DNA of 64,000 bases. Origin: Gnetum montanum (Eukaryota > Streptophyta > Gnetopsida > Gnetales > Gnetaceae). Made by a program: the position numbers and the translations under genes. The stretch spans positions 393,576 to 457,575 of the forward strand of contig MNCI01034664.1 in assembly GCA_015680685.1 (NCBI GenBank). The letters are read 5' to 3'. The notes below the pieces were generated by a model. The model ran no database searches and was not told where the DNA came from. It was given only the letters and a program-made list of their open reading frames with translations. Shown here in pieces: positions 1-10,659 of the stretch; the stretch's first letter is position 1; the number at the start of each line of letters is the position of its first letter.

Positions 1-2255
1 CAATTTTGTGAGGTTAGAATTTATCTAATGAAGGAAGTAATTGAAAATTATGTGAGCATACCAAAAAATGAAGAGCTCATTCTACCCTTGGCTTGTAGTC
101 TAAACAAGCTATCCCAATTTTTTTCTAGCATAATGCTATGAACTTCAAGTGGTTAAGTGACATACTCTGAGTTACCCTCCATTTGGCAACAAGTAATGGA
201 GCCCATTGATAGGTTTTTCTAATCCATTTTAACAATGCTTGAAAGCTAAAGGGAATTCATTTTACTTTCATGTTGGGCTAACATTCTCAAATTTGTTATG
301 GTCATCCTTATGTGTAGGTAAATACAAAAACACTCAAGGCTAATCCTTGCATTATGGTAGGCAGCAAGAAGAATGTAGATTGCTCTACAATGGAATTCAA
401 AGGTCCTCTAAATTATTCAAGTCTATAGTCATCTTCAAAGATTTGTATCTTCTTATATAATCTTAGAAACAATCACACATGGAAACATTACTTCAAAGTT
501 CACATAAACCTCATTATGAAGGCATACTAATGGAAGGAATGCTTGTTGTAAAGGATTTCCATACCAGAATGCATATTGAGTTGGAAGTCACATTACAAGT
601 GATGATTAATTAATCCAAAAAAACTCAAGAGGATACTCTTTGAAAATAGATGAAGATGTACCTTGCATAGAAGGTTCAACAAAGGATGCATGAAATTGAT
701 GCCAAGATAAAATAAGAAACTACCACTAAGTTACTTTAGACTATCAAAAATTTGGAGGCATACCTAAAGTGGAATGCTCAACAACAATGGTGCATTGAGG
801 AATTGGAAATGTATAGGAGGCATTAATGATAGGAGGAAGAATTGAAAAGCAGATGGAAAAAATGGGATCAACATGTAGATTGGAGAGGATCTAATATGGG
901 AGGCTGAAAAGGCTAGAATCTAGGAGGCTACAGAATAATAGAGAAGTAATGAGAAGTGCCGAGCATGAGGAGATTAAAGCTTAGTTCATTAGAGATCATG
1001 AATTCAAGATTAGAGATTATCTCAAATTAGGAGACTACTTATATCTAGATACGGATGTCAATCAGAGCATCCCATGATAAGAGTTATACTCTTTTATCAA
1101 GCACACCTCCTTATCTCTTCACCTTGATAAGGCTTAAGGCTTGGCCCCTAAAGTGAGAAATTAAAAAGGAGAAAGAGACAAGGAATTCCAACAATATATA
1201 GGATTGTGCAAATTAAGGAGTAACATGTTTTCATCAATTGGATTCATGGGTAGGAAAAACCCCACTACATTTGTAAGAATTTGTCATTTCTATGAAGGCA
1301 TGTAACTACCATTTATTTACTAATAGTTTGTGTTATCAATATCATGGTTTTGTTGAGGATCATCTTCGACTAGCTCTTTTGCTCTTTTGAAATTTATTCT
1401 AATTATTTTGGAGGGTATTTTATCTTTGGAAAATCACCCCTAATTTTTTCTTGTATCTTTGCTACTACTAGGACTTTCCCCTTGTTCCTAATGTATGTTT
1501 TTCATCTATAATATAAACTTTCCTAACTATTTCTAAAAAAAATTCGTTACTTATGTCGCATCCCCATTTTCAATTTGTGTCATTCCATAACCAAGATGGT
1601 GTTATTATGTAACAAAGAGTTATAATGATCATAATAAGATCCTTAATGAAAGGACACATTGTAATAATGAGCATGTCTGTTAAGGTAACCTTTGGAGATT
1701 TAACTTCAAGTATTTATACTTGATAATTAGAGGTCATGCCAACATGGAGTTATAGAGTCGGTAAAGGCAAATAATAGGTGTTGGGTGAATTGGGACAAGA
1801 AGATGAGTAGCCATTCCTTCTAGCTAGGTCTAGGCCTAAGCATGGTGGTAGTGCTAGTTTACCTCTAAGAGATAGATGCCAAAGGAAAAAAACCCTAGGA
1901 AAATCAAAGAGCATGACCCAAAGACATTTATTTCTTTCTTAGTTTTATCATTAATGTAATTTCTTTTTATTTTCTTCTACATCTTTCTTTCATATTTTAA
2001 TACAGATAATGTTAAATGTAATGTATATTGGATGTTTTCCTTATCACTTACATCTTACAAATTACAAAGTGCATGTAAATTTTCATTACAATAAGGTATA
2101 AATACTATTCTACGAGTTATTTTTTTTATCACAAGTATCTTCCCTTGAGAAACCATTGGGATTTTTCTTTATAATCTTTGTTCTATATTGATGATTTAGA
2201 ATTTTTCTAATTATTATTATTTTTTAAGGATTTCAAGTATCATTTTCAAAGTGAC
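1..2255. other. Uncharacterised decayed repetitive DNA
   Basis: No gene can be supported here. All frames on both strands are broken by frequent stops. Around 600-1100 the plus strand reads as short charged, Glu/Lys-rich, coiled-coil-like pieces between stops, reminiscent of the extra ORF of the retroelements further right, but I found no matching block. The 1900-2250 stretch is very AT-rich. It is probably old transposon sequence; family unknown. Confidence 0.4.
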
Positions 2256-2262
2256 TATCATT

Positions 2263-2345
2263 TGGAGTGATGGTAAGGTGCTTATTTCTTAAGTCACAAG
2301 ACCTAGGTTTAAGCCTAGGTGCAACCACTTGAAAGAGGTCATGCT
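2263..2345 (+). repeat. tRNA-derived SINE-like head
   Basis: A possible RNA polymerase III internal promoter is visible: an A-box-like TGATGGTAAGG at 2268-2278 and a B-box-like AGGTTTAAGCC at 2305-2315, at tRNA-like spacing. The B box differs from the consensus GGTTCRANNCC by one main change (C to T). It does not fold into an intact tRNA, so this is a SINE head or tRNA relic rather than a working tRNA gene. The body downstream may include the repeated block that follows; the 3' end is undefined. Confidence 0.45.
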
Positions 2346-2429
2346 TTCATTCTTTTACCAACTTGCTATCTATCCTATAAATCCTTGTTTGCACGACATG
2401 TTACTTTAAAGCCATATAGTTCTGTAAAA

Positions 2430-2700
2430 TACTTATTACCAACTCATCATACATTTCCTATTGCTCATGAACCCATGTATTTTTTAAAAGCAAGAAAACA
2501 TCAGGGATGGTAGCACAACCCCTATCTACATAATAGGGTAATATTTTTTTTGAAAGTAGATATGATCCACTAAAAAAGGGCATCCCATTACAAGGTTAAG
2601 AAAATGGACATTTGTGTTGGTAGCACAACCCATATCTACAAAGTAGGGTAATATTTTTTTAGGATAGATGTGACCAACTAGACAAGAGTATCCGACTATT
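2430..2700 (+). repeat. Repeat block R, left copy
   Basis: This block recurs in diverged form at about 5930-6150 in the same orientation. It includes the shared run CATATTTCCTATTGCTCATG (right-copy wording) and a segment with a poly-T tract followed by GTAGATATGATCCACT or a variant. Inside the left copy the segment is itself duplicated (about 2511-2620 and 2620-2700). The two copies flank the small LTR element, so they are either a duplicated host segment or two insertions of one repeat. Confidence 0.6.
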
Positions 2701-2955
2701 AGGCTTAGTAAACAAACATTCTTTCTTAACCTGGGTTGCATGAGCATTTTCATGTCTCAATTAGATATTAGGTTAAGATCAACATTCATGTTTTATAGTC
2801 AATTACCCTAGTTGTTAAACCTCCATTTTTATAATTGTTGGATGGGCTTTGAGTTACTTAATATCCTCAATATCCATGTTTCTCTTCACATTTAGAAAAG
2901 ATTATAAACAAAGACTAACGTTATGAGAATGTTGCTTCTTTCAAGCAAGGGAGAG
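2700..2955 (+). mobile_element. 3' end of an LTR element internal region, upstream tandem copy
   Basis: This segment aligns by eye with 5580-5819, the 3' end of the internal region of the next copy. Both contain TGCATGAGCATT and CCTCAATATCCATGTT, and both end in a purine-rich tract directly before an LTR. The tract here is AAGCAAGGGAGAG (2943-2955). An internal 3' end to the left of this LTR means a second copy once lay upstream and now shares the LTR. Confidence 0.6.
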
Positions 2956-3475
2956 TGTAGGAAAACATGCCTTGTTAGTAACTTGAAGATTGTTTTCCTT
3001 CTAGAACAAGGATCAAAAGGAGTGTAGAGATTCTTACGAATTCCATATTATCTTAACCATCACAAAAGGACTACATGGTCCTAATTCCCTTATGTACTAC
3101 ATTACAAGGATATATAGGCTTGGGTGGAGCCTTGGCTCTAATGCTCAAGCCACCACCTTTCTCTTTGGAAAGGGGCTTAAGGCTAGATGCATTAGTGTAG
3201 GAATGTGTCTTAGCTCTCTTAAGGGAACAATGCCTTAGGTGTATGCTAGTGCTCTTGTTACACTAGTTTGGTTTCTTATATGATTATAAAGGCATCCTTG
3301 TGATGCTCTTAATCATGGACTAACATGTAACATATAAGTTATGTAGTTATGTTGTGCTCGTAAGTTTTTGATGAAATTGAGGCATAGTCCACCTTGAGTT
3401 TGCTTTGGAATAGTTGACTACTTTGTAACTCTTGGGAGATGTCAAGTGATGCTTTCCTAGAGTAGTGTCATTACA
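2956..3475 (+). mobile_element. LTR of small LTR retrotransposon H, complete copy
   Basis: The 520-bp segment starts TGTAGGAAAACATGC and ends GTCATTACA. It is preceded by a polypurine-like tract and followed within two bases by a primer-binding-site-like sequence, so it has both 3'-LTR and 5'-LTR contexts. The first 80 or so bases recur at 5820-5902. Superfamily (copia or gypsy) cannot be decided from what is visible. Confidence 0.65.
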
Positions 3476-3476
3476 C

Positions 3477-3493
3477 TTGGTATCAAAGCCCAG
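3477..3493 (+). promoter_or_regulatory. Primer-binding site of element H
   Basis: TTGGTATCAAAGCCCAGG, directly after the LTR, matches the familiar plant retroelement site TGGTATCAGAGC complementary to initiator tRNA-Met, with one base changed. It fixes the LTR end and the plus-strand orientation of H. Confidence 0.75.
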
Positions 3494-5819
3494 GTCATGG
3501 ATCAAGATTCATTACCCATGATTAGTGATTTTGGTCTATGATTGTGATTTTTTGTTCATGATTTGGGTGTTATTATGATGCATAATAAGAATAAAGGAAG
3601 CTGAAATCATGACAATGCTTATCTTGGTCCTAATTTCCACAATGGACTAGTGGAAGATGACAAATGAGACATTCATGTAAATGAGAAGATGCACAACAAT
3701 GTGATTATGTATGAGGATGAAGATGTAAAAGTTTAGATGAGAGAACAGATCTTGGTCCTCTTGTAAAGGATCAAATTGTATGAATAGATGCTTCAAGTAG
3801 ATGACATACATGTGTTGTCTATCTTGAACAAAAGAGATCTAAAAGATCTTGAGTTTATTGATTACAAGAACAGTTATGACATATAGGTGATGGAATCATA
3901 TGTTATCTACTTGGAACAAAAAGAAAATGATTGAATGACTCAAGCATTGATTGATTGAAGACAATTCCTTTCTTTTTGAGATGAGCTTTTATACAAAACA
4001 TACAAATGTGCTATGACTCAAAATTTTGTATTAAGAAATCACATGATGTGCCTAGAGGAATTTTATTGATGATCTTTAGTTTAAGCAATACAATTGTATG
4101 TGTCTGAGTATGTTATGGTGAATTGAGGAAGAAACACATTCTCTCTTACCAATTGATCCTTATGATAATTTAATAGGATGATTCCATCATAGATCAAATA
4201 TGAGGCAATGTATGCAATCTATTTCCTTATTGTAATATGTTGCTCTTATGGGGTGGTCATTCTTACATCCATTAATCTTGAGAAGAATCTTTGGCTTGAA
4301 TGCCTTAAGTACTCCCTAATTTGATGTTATGAGATGATGGTTCTTGTTCATTGGTTGTGATGCTACACTTGGATTTTCATCCAAGGATCCTTTATGGGTG
4401 ATGTCTTGATGGGTCATCTCATGATCCACAGAAGAAAATTGACAATGTTTCAAATTTCTCTATTTGAAAATTTCATGTTTGAAAAGAGCGTTCTTCATGT
4501 TCTTATTCTTGGATGATAGTTTTGGCATGGCAGTCCTTGGATGTTTTAATATTTAGTTCCTTATTTGAATTTTCCTTATTAAGGATTTGGATTTGATTCT
4601 TAGAGTAGTTGTTTCAAATGTGGAGTATGTTTCCTCCCTAGGTGAAATAAAATGATGCTTTGTTGTTGGCTTGTAAATACTCTAATATGCAAGTACTTAT
4701 GTGCTTGACTTCATGATTTACAATTGGTGAATAGTGAAATATGTGGTGGCTCTCTTGAAGAATCTGTGACTATGATGGATAAATCTCTATATTCACCACT
4801 TTCCTCCATGTTTCACATTTGGCACAATGAATAACTTGATGAAATTATCTTCTACTCATGTGGTATGATACTTTAGTTGCCTTTGGACATTGTGATAAAT
4901 AATTATTCTTGTTTTAAGGGAGCTCTTGACAAAGGTTGTTTCCAATGCCAAATGCTTTATTGTTTGTGATAGGGAATGTGATATGCGATTCTATCTTACC
5001 ACATAAATGGAAGGTGGATAACCAAATTTTCTACAAAGACAATTTCTTCTAAATAGGACAAGATGTGTTTGACCTAGCACTACCACTTGTGGAATGGATC
5101 AAAGCAGCAGTGTGTATGGAGTATATGTTCTTGATTATGACTTTGAGTAAGAAGCATAGGATTGTGACTTTGAGTAGGGATCACAAGTACTCTAAGAGGG
5201 GGAAAATATCTAATGGTTCTTAAAAGGGGAGGGAATTCTCTAAATTTCTAAAATGGAGTCATAATGTTTGGGAGTCATAGTGTTACTTGTATGTAAAAAA
5301 AAGTAGGATGTTAAATAGGCTAGATGTTGCTAGTGGATAAGGGGTGATTGTCATAGTGGGGCTAAAGTCCCAAAGATCCTTGTTCATGCTAGTGCTAGAT
5401 AACCATTAGACATGGTAAGTGGTTTCCCTAAGATATGAAGTTATCTTTTCTTAGACACAAAGGATTAACTCTATGCTCTCACATAATTATTAGAGGTAGA
5501 GGAAATGGCTCACATGTGAGGTGAATAAATTTTGTTCTAGATATAAATGTTGGTGTAGTTTGCATGAAAAAGGGAAAGTCTTTTTTTCCTTAACATGGAT
5601 TGCATGAGCATTCTTATGCATCAGTTAGATGTTAGGTTGAGTTCAATATTGGTGCTTTATGATTGATGACCCTAGCCATTGAACCTTCTTGTGTACAGTT
5701 GTCTGATAGGATTTGAATTGCTCAATACCCTCAATATCCATGTTACTCTTCATATTTGGAAAAGTATATAGAGAAAGACTTACACTCCAAGGACGCCACT
5801 TCTTTCAAGTGGGGGAGAG
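3494..5819 (+). mobile_element. Internal region of element H, no pol recognised
   Basis: About 2.3 kb lie between the primer site and the polypurine tract AAGTGGGGGAGAG (5807-5819). The plus strand has a broken, acidic, helical-looking reading around 3600-4000. I recognise no protease, RT, RNase H or integrase motif. The short internal region without pol suggests a non-autonomous derivative, but extensive decay could also hide a gag remnant. Confidence 0.55.
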
Positions 5820-5902
5820 TCTAGGAAAACATGCTTTGTTGGTGGATTGAAGGTTAATTCCCTTTTGGAACAGGGGCCAAAAGGAGTGTGGAGATCCTTA
5901 TA
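5820..5902 (+). mobile_element. Truncated 3' LTR of element H
   Basis: The sequence starts TCTAGGAAAACATGC, with the expected TG mutated to TC, right after the purine tract. It follows the 2956 LTR for about 83 bp and then stops abruptly at GAGATCCTTAT, where unrelated or R-block sequence begins. About 440 bp of the LTR are missing. Confidence 0.65.
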
Positions 5903-5929
5903 GTACAACCCCTAATTGCATGTCATTAT

Positions 5930-6150
5930 TACTAACTCATCACATATTTCCTATTGCTCATGGACCTATGTTTTTAAAGAAAAACAAATAGGTATTGAGG
6001 TTGGTAGCATAATCCTAAACTACACTTTCAGGTAAATATTTTTTTTAGAGTAGATGTGACTCACTAAACAAGAGTATGCCATTGCAAGGGTAAGAAAATA
6101 GATATTTGTGCTAGTAAAGCAATATTTATTTTAGGGTAAATGTGACTCAC
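5930..6150 (+). repeat. Repeat block R, right copy
   Basis: Diverged direct copy of 2430-2700, including the poly-T tract followed by a GTAGATGTGACTCACTA-like motif. That motif occurs again near 6135-6150. It lies immediately left of the dimeric SINE-like unit. Confidence 0.55.
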
Positions 6151-6161
6151 TAGCCACAACC

Positions 6162-6365
6162 TCTAGGTGCATATTAAGGTAGTTGAAGGTACCTTATCAA
6201 TGCTATCACACCTGCAAGTAGAGGCAAAAATTGAACCCAAAACCTCGTAATAACAAGTGATAAGCGTATTAGCCACTACAATACATCCATGAGTAAAGAT
6301 AGAAATGAACCCATAACCTCCTAAGCAAGTGATGACTGTGTTAGCCACTGCACTACACCGAGAGG
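6162..6365 (-). repeat. Dimeric tRNA-like SINE
   Basis: Read on the minus strand there are two similar units of about 80 bp. Unit 1 has the A box TAGTGCAGTGG (6345-6355) and a B-box-like GGGTTCATTTC (6302-6312). Unit 2 has TATTGTAGTGG (6273-6283) and GGGTTCAATTT (6228-6238). Both share CACTTG and GGTT.TGGGTTCA spacing. The A boxes are near-perfect; the B boxes are degenerate in the last bases. No intact acceptor stem was seen, so this is a SINE or tRNA-derived repeat, not a tRNA gene. It lies about 500 bp upstream of the RWP-RK start codon. Confidence 0.6.
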
Positions 6366-6867
6366 CCTACGGAGATAGCAATATTCCTTACTAATTTAGT
6401 GAAATAGCATACGAATCTACAATAATAAAATAAGCTACGCTTAACATTGCTTTATTTTAAAACTGTTTATGAATTAGTACGTAACGGACTGTCAATTAAA
6501 ATGGCGGTTTTGTAATTGTTGGCTACCCAAAAATCGTTACCTTTGACATGTCGTTCAATACGGTGCGGCCCGCCTACGTTTCAATATCATTCTGAAATTG
6601 CAACTTGCCATGTCCCTTCTTCATGGAGAAGGGCTTGCACATACCTGCGGCACCGTTTAATTTATTAAACTTTGTTTATTTTTGTCCTCCAATAATAAAC
6701 CATGTAAATGTAACAATTAACGATTTCCAGATTTCAAGCGGTGCAAGCTTTGGGAATGTGCCGGTTCAACATGAAACAAATACTTCATCATAATCGTGAA
6801 TAACATCAAGTCACGCTTGGATGATGGAATCTGGAGAACACTAATTTGCAGCCAGGCCAGGGCTTGC
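6366..6867 (+). promoter_or_regulatory. 5' flank and leader of the RWP-RK gene, with upstream ORFs
   Basis: Composition becomes less AT-rich than the flanking repeats from about 6480. The TSS is not identifiable. TTTAATTTATTAAA near 6657-6670 is the only TATA-like stretch, and it is weak. If the leader includes the last 120 bases, it contains two short upstream ORFs ahead of the main ATG: 6756-6803 (15 codons plus stop, with a second in-frame ATG at 6771) and 6821-6844 (ATG ATG, 7 codons plus stop). Both end before 6868. An upstream non-coding exon cannot be excluded. Confidence 0.4.
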
Positions 6868-9024
6868 ATGGATCCTAAAAATGATACATTTGACGTTACA
6901 GAGTTCATGCTGAGTGATCCTAATTCTGGCCCTGGCCCTGGCCATGACGATGACGCTAAAACATGCTTGGAAAGCATTCACATTGATGATGAATCCACTG
7001 AACCGCTGCGTCTCTTAGAAGCTTATCTCTCACAACCCGATGATTCTTGTGCTGCTGCTGATGCTAACACAAATTCCTTATCTCAACCTCAAGATGCATT
7101 TACCCAAGATCAACCTATTCAAGATTATTCTTTCGTCACCCAACTACAAATCCCACACGATCCACCGCCAAATCAGCAAGAAATTCACAGTAATGAAGAT
7201 CGTGTCAGATATCCTATCAACGGTGAAGAGAAACACCATGTTGTTCATGGAGATGCAGAAAACAAAACAGTAGAGACGGTGAACCAAGATGATGAAGAAC
7301 TGTGCTTGGATGATGCCCTGATCGATGACCTTTTTAATTTTGATGATATTCCAGCGCTGGACTGTTTCGATTTGGATTCAAATAATAATGACAGGTACGA
7401 CGGGTCTTCTGGCACTGAGCTTGACAACAACAATAACAATTTCGATGCTACGGCCACAGATACGAACGAAAATGATGGAGGTGCGACTAATAATTTTGTT
7501 AAAAAAACGAAGCAGGTGGTCGAACAGGAGTCGCAGGCCCACGAAATTGCCAACCAGTTTGAGATGACTTACCACAAGTTCGCAAGTGTTTTCCTGGAAT
7601 GGGTAATGCAGCAACCTGACCCACACTGCCAATCCTGCCAGATACTGCGAAGAATAGTCCATTCAAATGGTAGTCACTCATATACTATTATATTGGTTGC
7701 ATTGCTTCTTGAATCATATATATCCCTGCCCATTGGTGCCAGTAATGCTGAGGTTTAATTTCCATTTTAAATATGTGATCTACCAATGAAAGGTTTGCAA
7801 GATTCAAAGCTAGAGATCCACCGCTCGGCAGGAGAAAAGTTTCACGCTGTTTTGCACGTTCGATTCTGCAGCTTTGGCAATGAAGCTTGCCAGAATAACA
7901 CCCCATCTCAAGTTCTGCAGTACGTGCACTACTACTGGATAATTCTCCCCAACTCCCAGAAACCTTACTTTGCCAAAACATTTTTAACAAGAGAGATTAT
8001 ATCGACCGAGTTTGGGTGATATTTGTAGGTTCCCTCAGGGAAATTTCGAATACATGAAGCATTTTCTAATGCAGTACAGCTTGCTGCGAGCCAAGGAAGG
8101 TTTTGACCTGAGATACGACTGTGTAGCAGTCAGCACACATGCAGGCACAGGCCTGAGCGCCATTTCAGATCCATGGTTTCCTGGTCCTCTGGCTTCCTAC
8201 CCAAATCGTCATATAGGTATGTATCCAAATCCATCCATCTGCAAACAAAACCCACTCACACTTTTGATTCATGGCAATCCCAGAAATTAAATCTGATTGA
8301 TTCGTGATACTTGTTCTGTAATTCTGACTTGCAGATTTTACTGCCGGCCAGGCATATTTTGGAAGACCTAATTTAAATCCATGGACTGCCTGCCAGAATC
8401 CTCCTTCTGGCCCAAACCCAACTAAATTCCACAAAAGCTTTGTGGCAGCACAGGTACCATGAAATGATTAAACTCATCATGATCACAACAAACACACACC
8501 GCAAAAGAAATTAAAGAAATTCGTGATAAATTTAATGTATCATGTCCCCGGAGCTGTTTTTCGTGTTTACAGAGGGAGAGAACTGGGAAACTGCAACTGT
8601 CCGACTGTGCACACTATTTTCACCTCCCAATAAATGAGGCTGCCAAAAAGCTCGCCATTTGCCCAACTGTTCTGAAGAAGATTTGCCGTAGAAATGGGCT
8701 CCCCAGGTGGCCTCACCGCAAGGTAATAATGAGTAATGACAAATATATGTTCTGTGATTTTAAAACGGGGGCAGAAAAATAAATAAATTGAACATGAACA
8801 TTGCATGCATGCATGCCGGGGGCAATGGCTGGCTGATGTATGTTAAAACACTGACTGCTGTTTTTCAGATAAAGAGCTTAGAGCGCATAATTGCAACTCT
8901 TGAGCAGACAATCGCAGAAGGAAACGAAGTTGGTGCCGAAAGCATAACAAATGAGATCGCCCTGCTCAAGAAGCAGAGAGCCCAACTCTCTGGTGGTTTC
9001 CTTCCCCACCACAACAAAAAATGA
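6868..9024 (+). CDS. RWP-RK domain transcription factor, RKD type (six exons)
   Basis: Exons that I read are 6868-7669, 7793-7919, 8029-8216, 8335-8453, 8573-8722 and 8869-9024. All five introns (109-146 bp) are GT-AG, phases agree, and the total is 1542 nt (513 residues plus stop). The long first frame opens at a GTG upstream, but the first in-frame ATG is 6868. Residues 1-230 are acidic and low-complexity, with a poly-Asn run near 185-190. Residues 235-267 hold a Trp plus HCQSCQILRRIVHSN, and exons 2-3 hold FHAVLHVRF and an FEYMKHFLMQYSL..AKEGF block, all typical of RKD proteins. The RWP-RK domain is about 416-475 with signature RWPHRK at 457-462, followed by a heptad-like helix (463-503). 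No PB1 domain is seen, so it is not an NLP. RKDs are nuclear DNA-binding regulators of egg-cell, embryo or gemma development in land plants; the target here is unknown. Acceptor 7801 instead of 7792 would shorten the product by three residues. 513 residues is long for an RKD. Confidence 0.88.
8573..8960 (+). other. RWP-RK DNA-binding domain and adjoining coiled coil (exons 5-6)
   Basis: Exon 5 (50 codons) carries the helix-turn-helix-like core, including HYFHLPINEAAKKLAICPTV, then a KKICRRNG segment and RWPHRK as its last six residues. The splice junction falls exactly after the final Lys. Exon 6 opens IKSLERIIATLEQTI, which continues the family consensus and passes into an amphipathic helix. 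The intron at the RWPxRK end is clean (AAG|GTAATA ... TTTTTCAG|ATA). The core looks intact, with no stop or missing signature residue. Confidence 0.9.
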
Positions 9025-10130
9025 AACCGATTTAAATTAATAAGGAAAATTGAATCGAGAGCAACGAAGAGGCAAACTGAAGATGGAGACACAACAAAAT
9101 GAAAAAAAAGAAAGAAAAAGTGAGATAGCCAGTGTGCCAGTTTTCCTTAACTTGAATGACCCAGGCAGACATAAGTGGAAGTGAGCAATTCCAGGCATAA
9201 GCAAGAAGAAATGTTGCCGCAGTCGGAGTCCTAAATTAAATTGATTTTTCATTTTTTGCATCTTGCTGGGCATGCCCGCCAAATCTTGCTGTAATGTAGC
9301 GTACTATGAGACTTACAGAACACCATGAATCCAAGCCTCTAACAAATATTTGTTTAGACAAAAGGCCATTTCATTATTCTATTCGGCAGATGCCCTATAT
9401 CTCTAGCCGTTCTAGGGCTACCAGAAGGGAAAGAAAAAAGAAAAAGAAAAAGAAAAACCAAATCAATATTAACGTGATTCTGCTATATGTTTTGCATGCT
9501 TTTCTAATCTTTACCGGGTTTTTGTAGAGAAATGTACATGTGGTGGTAATTTTTCCAACCTCGTCGTCATCATCTTAGCCTTCTGCTAACAGAATCTCTT
9601 CGGCTAGTAATAATTCTTTTTTAATACCATTCTAAAAGTAAGATAATCTTTTTCATTCTATTAAATTATTAATTTAATTAAAAATAAATGCATGTTTCTA
9701 AAAGAAGGACGAGTTTTTATCCTTTTATATATTTTGAAGTTAAATGTCAACATTATCTAGGACTTGTGTAAAAGGTAATGGAATGAAGGCAATATAGCCA
9801 TTTTACACCATATGTTAATATTAAATATAAGAAATTTAACAAAGCTAATGATTATGTTGTTAAATTATGTTTCTAATAGAGCATAGTAACTCTAAAAGTT
9901 CCAAAAAGCTATCACCTAGCCTATCACTACACATAGAAAATAAGAAGGATAAGTTTAAGTATTATAAAAATATAATTATCATATTTAATGTAATATTTAC
10001 ATTATGAATTTGTAAGGTTGTAATCTATTTGCTAAGTATTGGCAAAAAATGTGTTCCTTAACACAATGATAATGGGCTTATCTTTATAGGCATGACCATG
10101 GCCCACAACATCGTATATTGAGTTATGGTT
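9025..10130. other. 3' flank of the RWP-RK gene, mostly AT-rich, no gene seen
   Basis: The 3' UTR presumably occupies the first few hundred bases; AATAAGGAAAA near 9040 is a weak polyadenylation candidate. Two purine microsatellites occur: A/G-rich at about 9097-9121 and an (AAAAAG)-type tract at about 9427-9459. From 9600 the DNA is very AT-rich with no supported feature until the transposon fragment. Confidence 0.5.
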
Positions 10131-10659
10131 TTATCATACCCTCATATACAACTTATTTTTGAGTTCAAACAAAAAGAGGATAGAATTATTACAAACTTAT
10201 GGGGTTACATAAACCTAATAATACCACATATATACATGACTGATTAACTGACTATGAATGCTACATCTTTATTTGAGTGATTTACAAAATTATCATGTAA
10301 AGCATAATTGACACATTGGCAACACAATTGACATACAAAATAATAAAAACAAAGCTTAATATAGTCATTTAGGTTCTTAGTGGTGGTGACTCCTTCATCG
10401 GCTTCTTTCCTTTATCATCATATTTCCTAAACTAGTATATGCTTAATAGGGCTCTCAACTTCATGTATAGTTCACACCACCTTGGTGATCTCTAGTGTTG
10501 GTACTTTCCATGGACATGATAATTGTGGAAATAGATCATTTTCTTTAATATACCAAGCTACAAATGGTATTCTTTCTACTTCAAAGGCCTTGGCTAGTTT
10601 TTGTAATTTTTGATAATCTATCGTTCTCCTGGTCAAGTTTTTTGCCCCATATTTTCGAT
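10131..10659 (-). mobile_element. Fragment I: 3' end of an Athila-like element (extra-ORF tail)
   Basis: On the minus strand about 10640-10380 reads YQKLQKLAKAFEVERIPFVA and onward with a W.I..NDLF.QL.CPW.VPT pattern. This matches the C-terminal part of the extra ORF in elements B (about 22990-22830) and E (about 52960-53130). Further left, TATCATACCCTCAT (about 10133-10146) resembles the polypurine-tract and LTR junction of the other copies. The LTR itself is not recognisable. Element A's LTR begins at about 10660 inside the ORF, so A inserted into this element. Confidence 0.55.

Noticed and set aside
2263-2345. Functional tRNA gene
   Set aside because: No acceptor stem pairing or anticodon arm could be drawn; only the box motifs remain.
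6605-6793. Small ORF upstream of the RWP-RK gene as a separate gene
   Set aside because: It opens with TTG, has no recognisable domain and lies in the probable leader/promoter.
6796-6867. Upstream extension of the RWP-RK first exon to 6796
   Set aside because: It begins with GTG, not a normal plant start; the first in-frame ATG is 6868. No evidence for an in-frame upstream exon.
7040-7681. Several overlapping ORFs on both strands in exon 1 of the RWP-RK gene
   Set aside because: Other-frame shadows of the real exon, without domain similarity.
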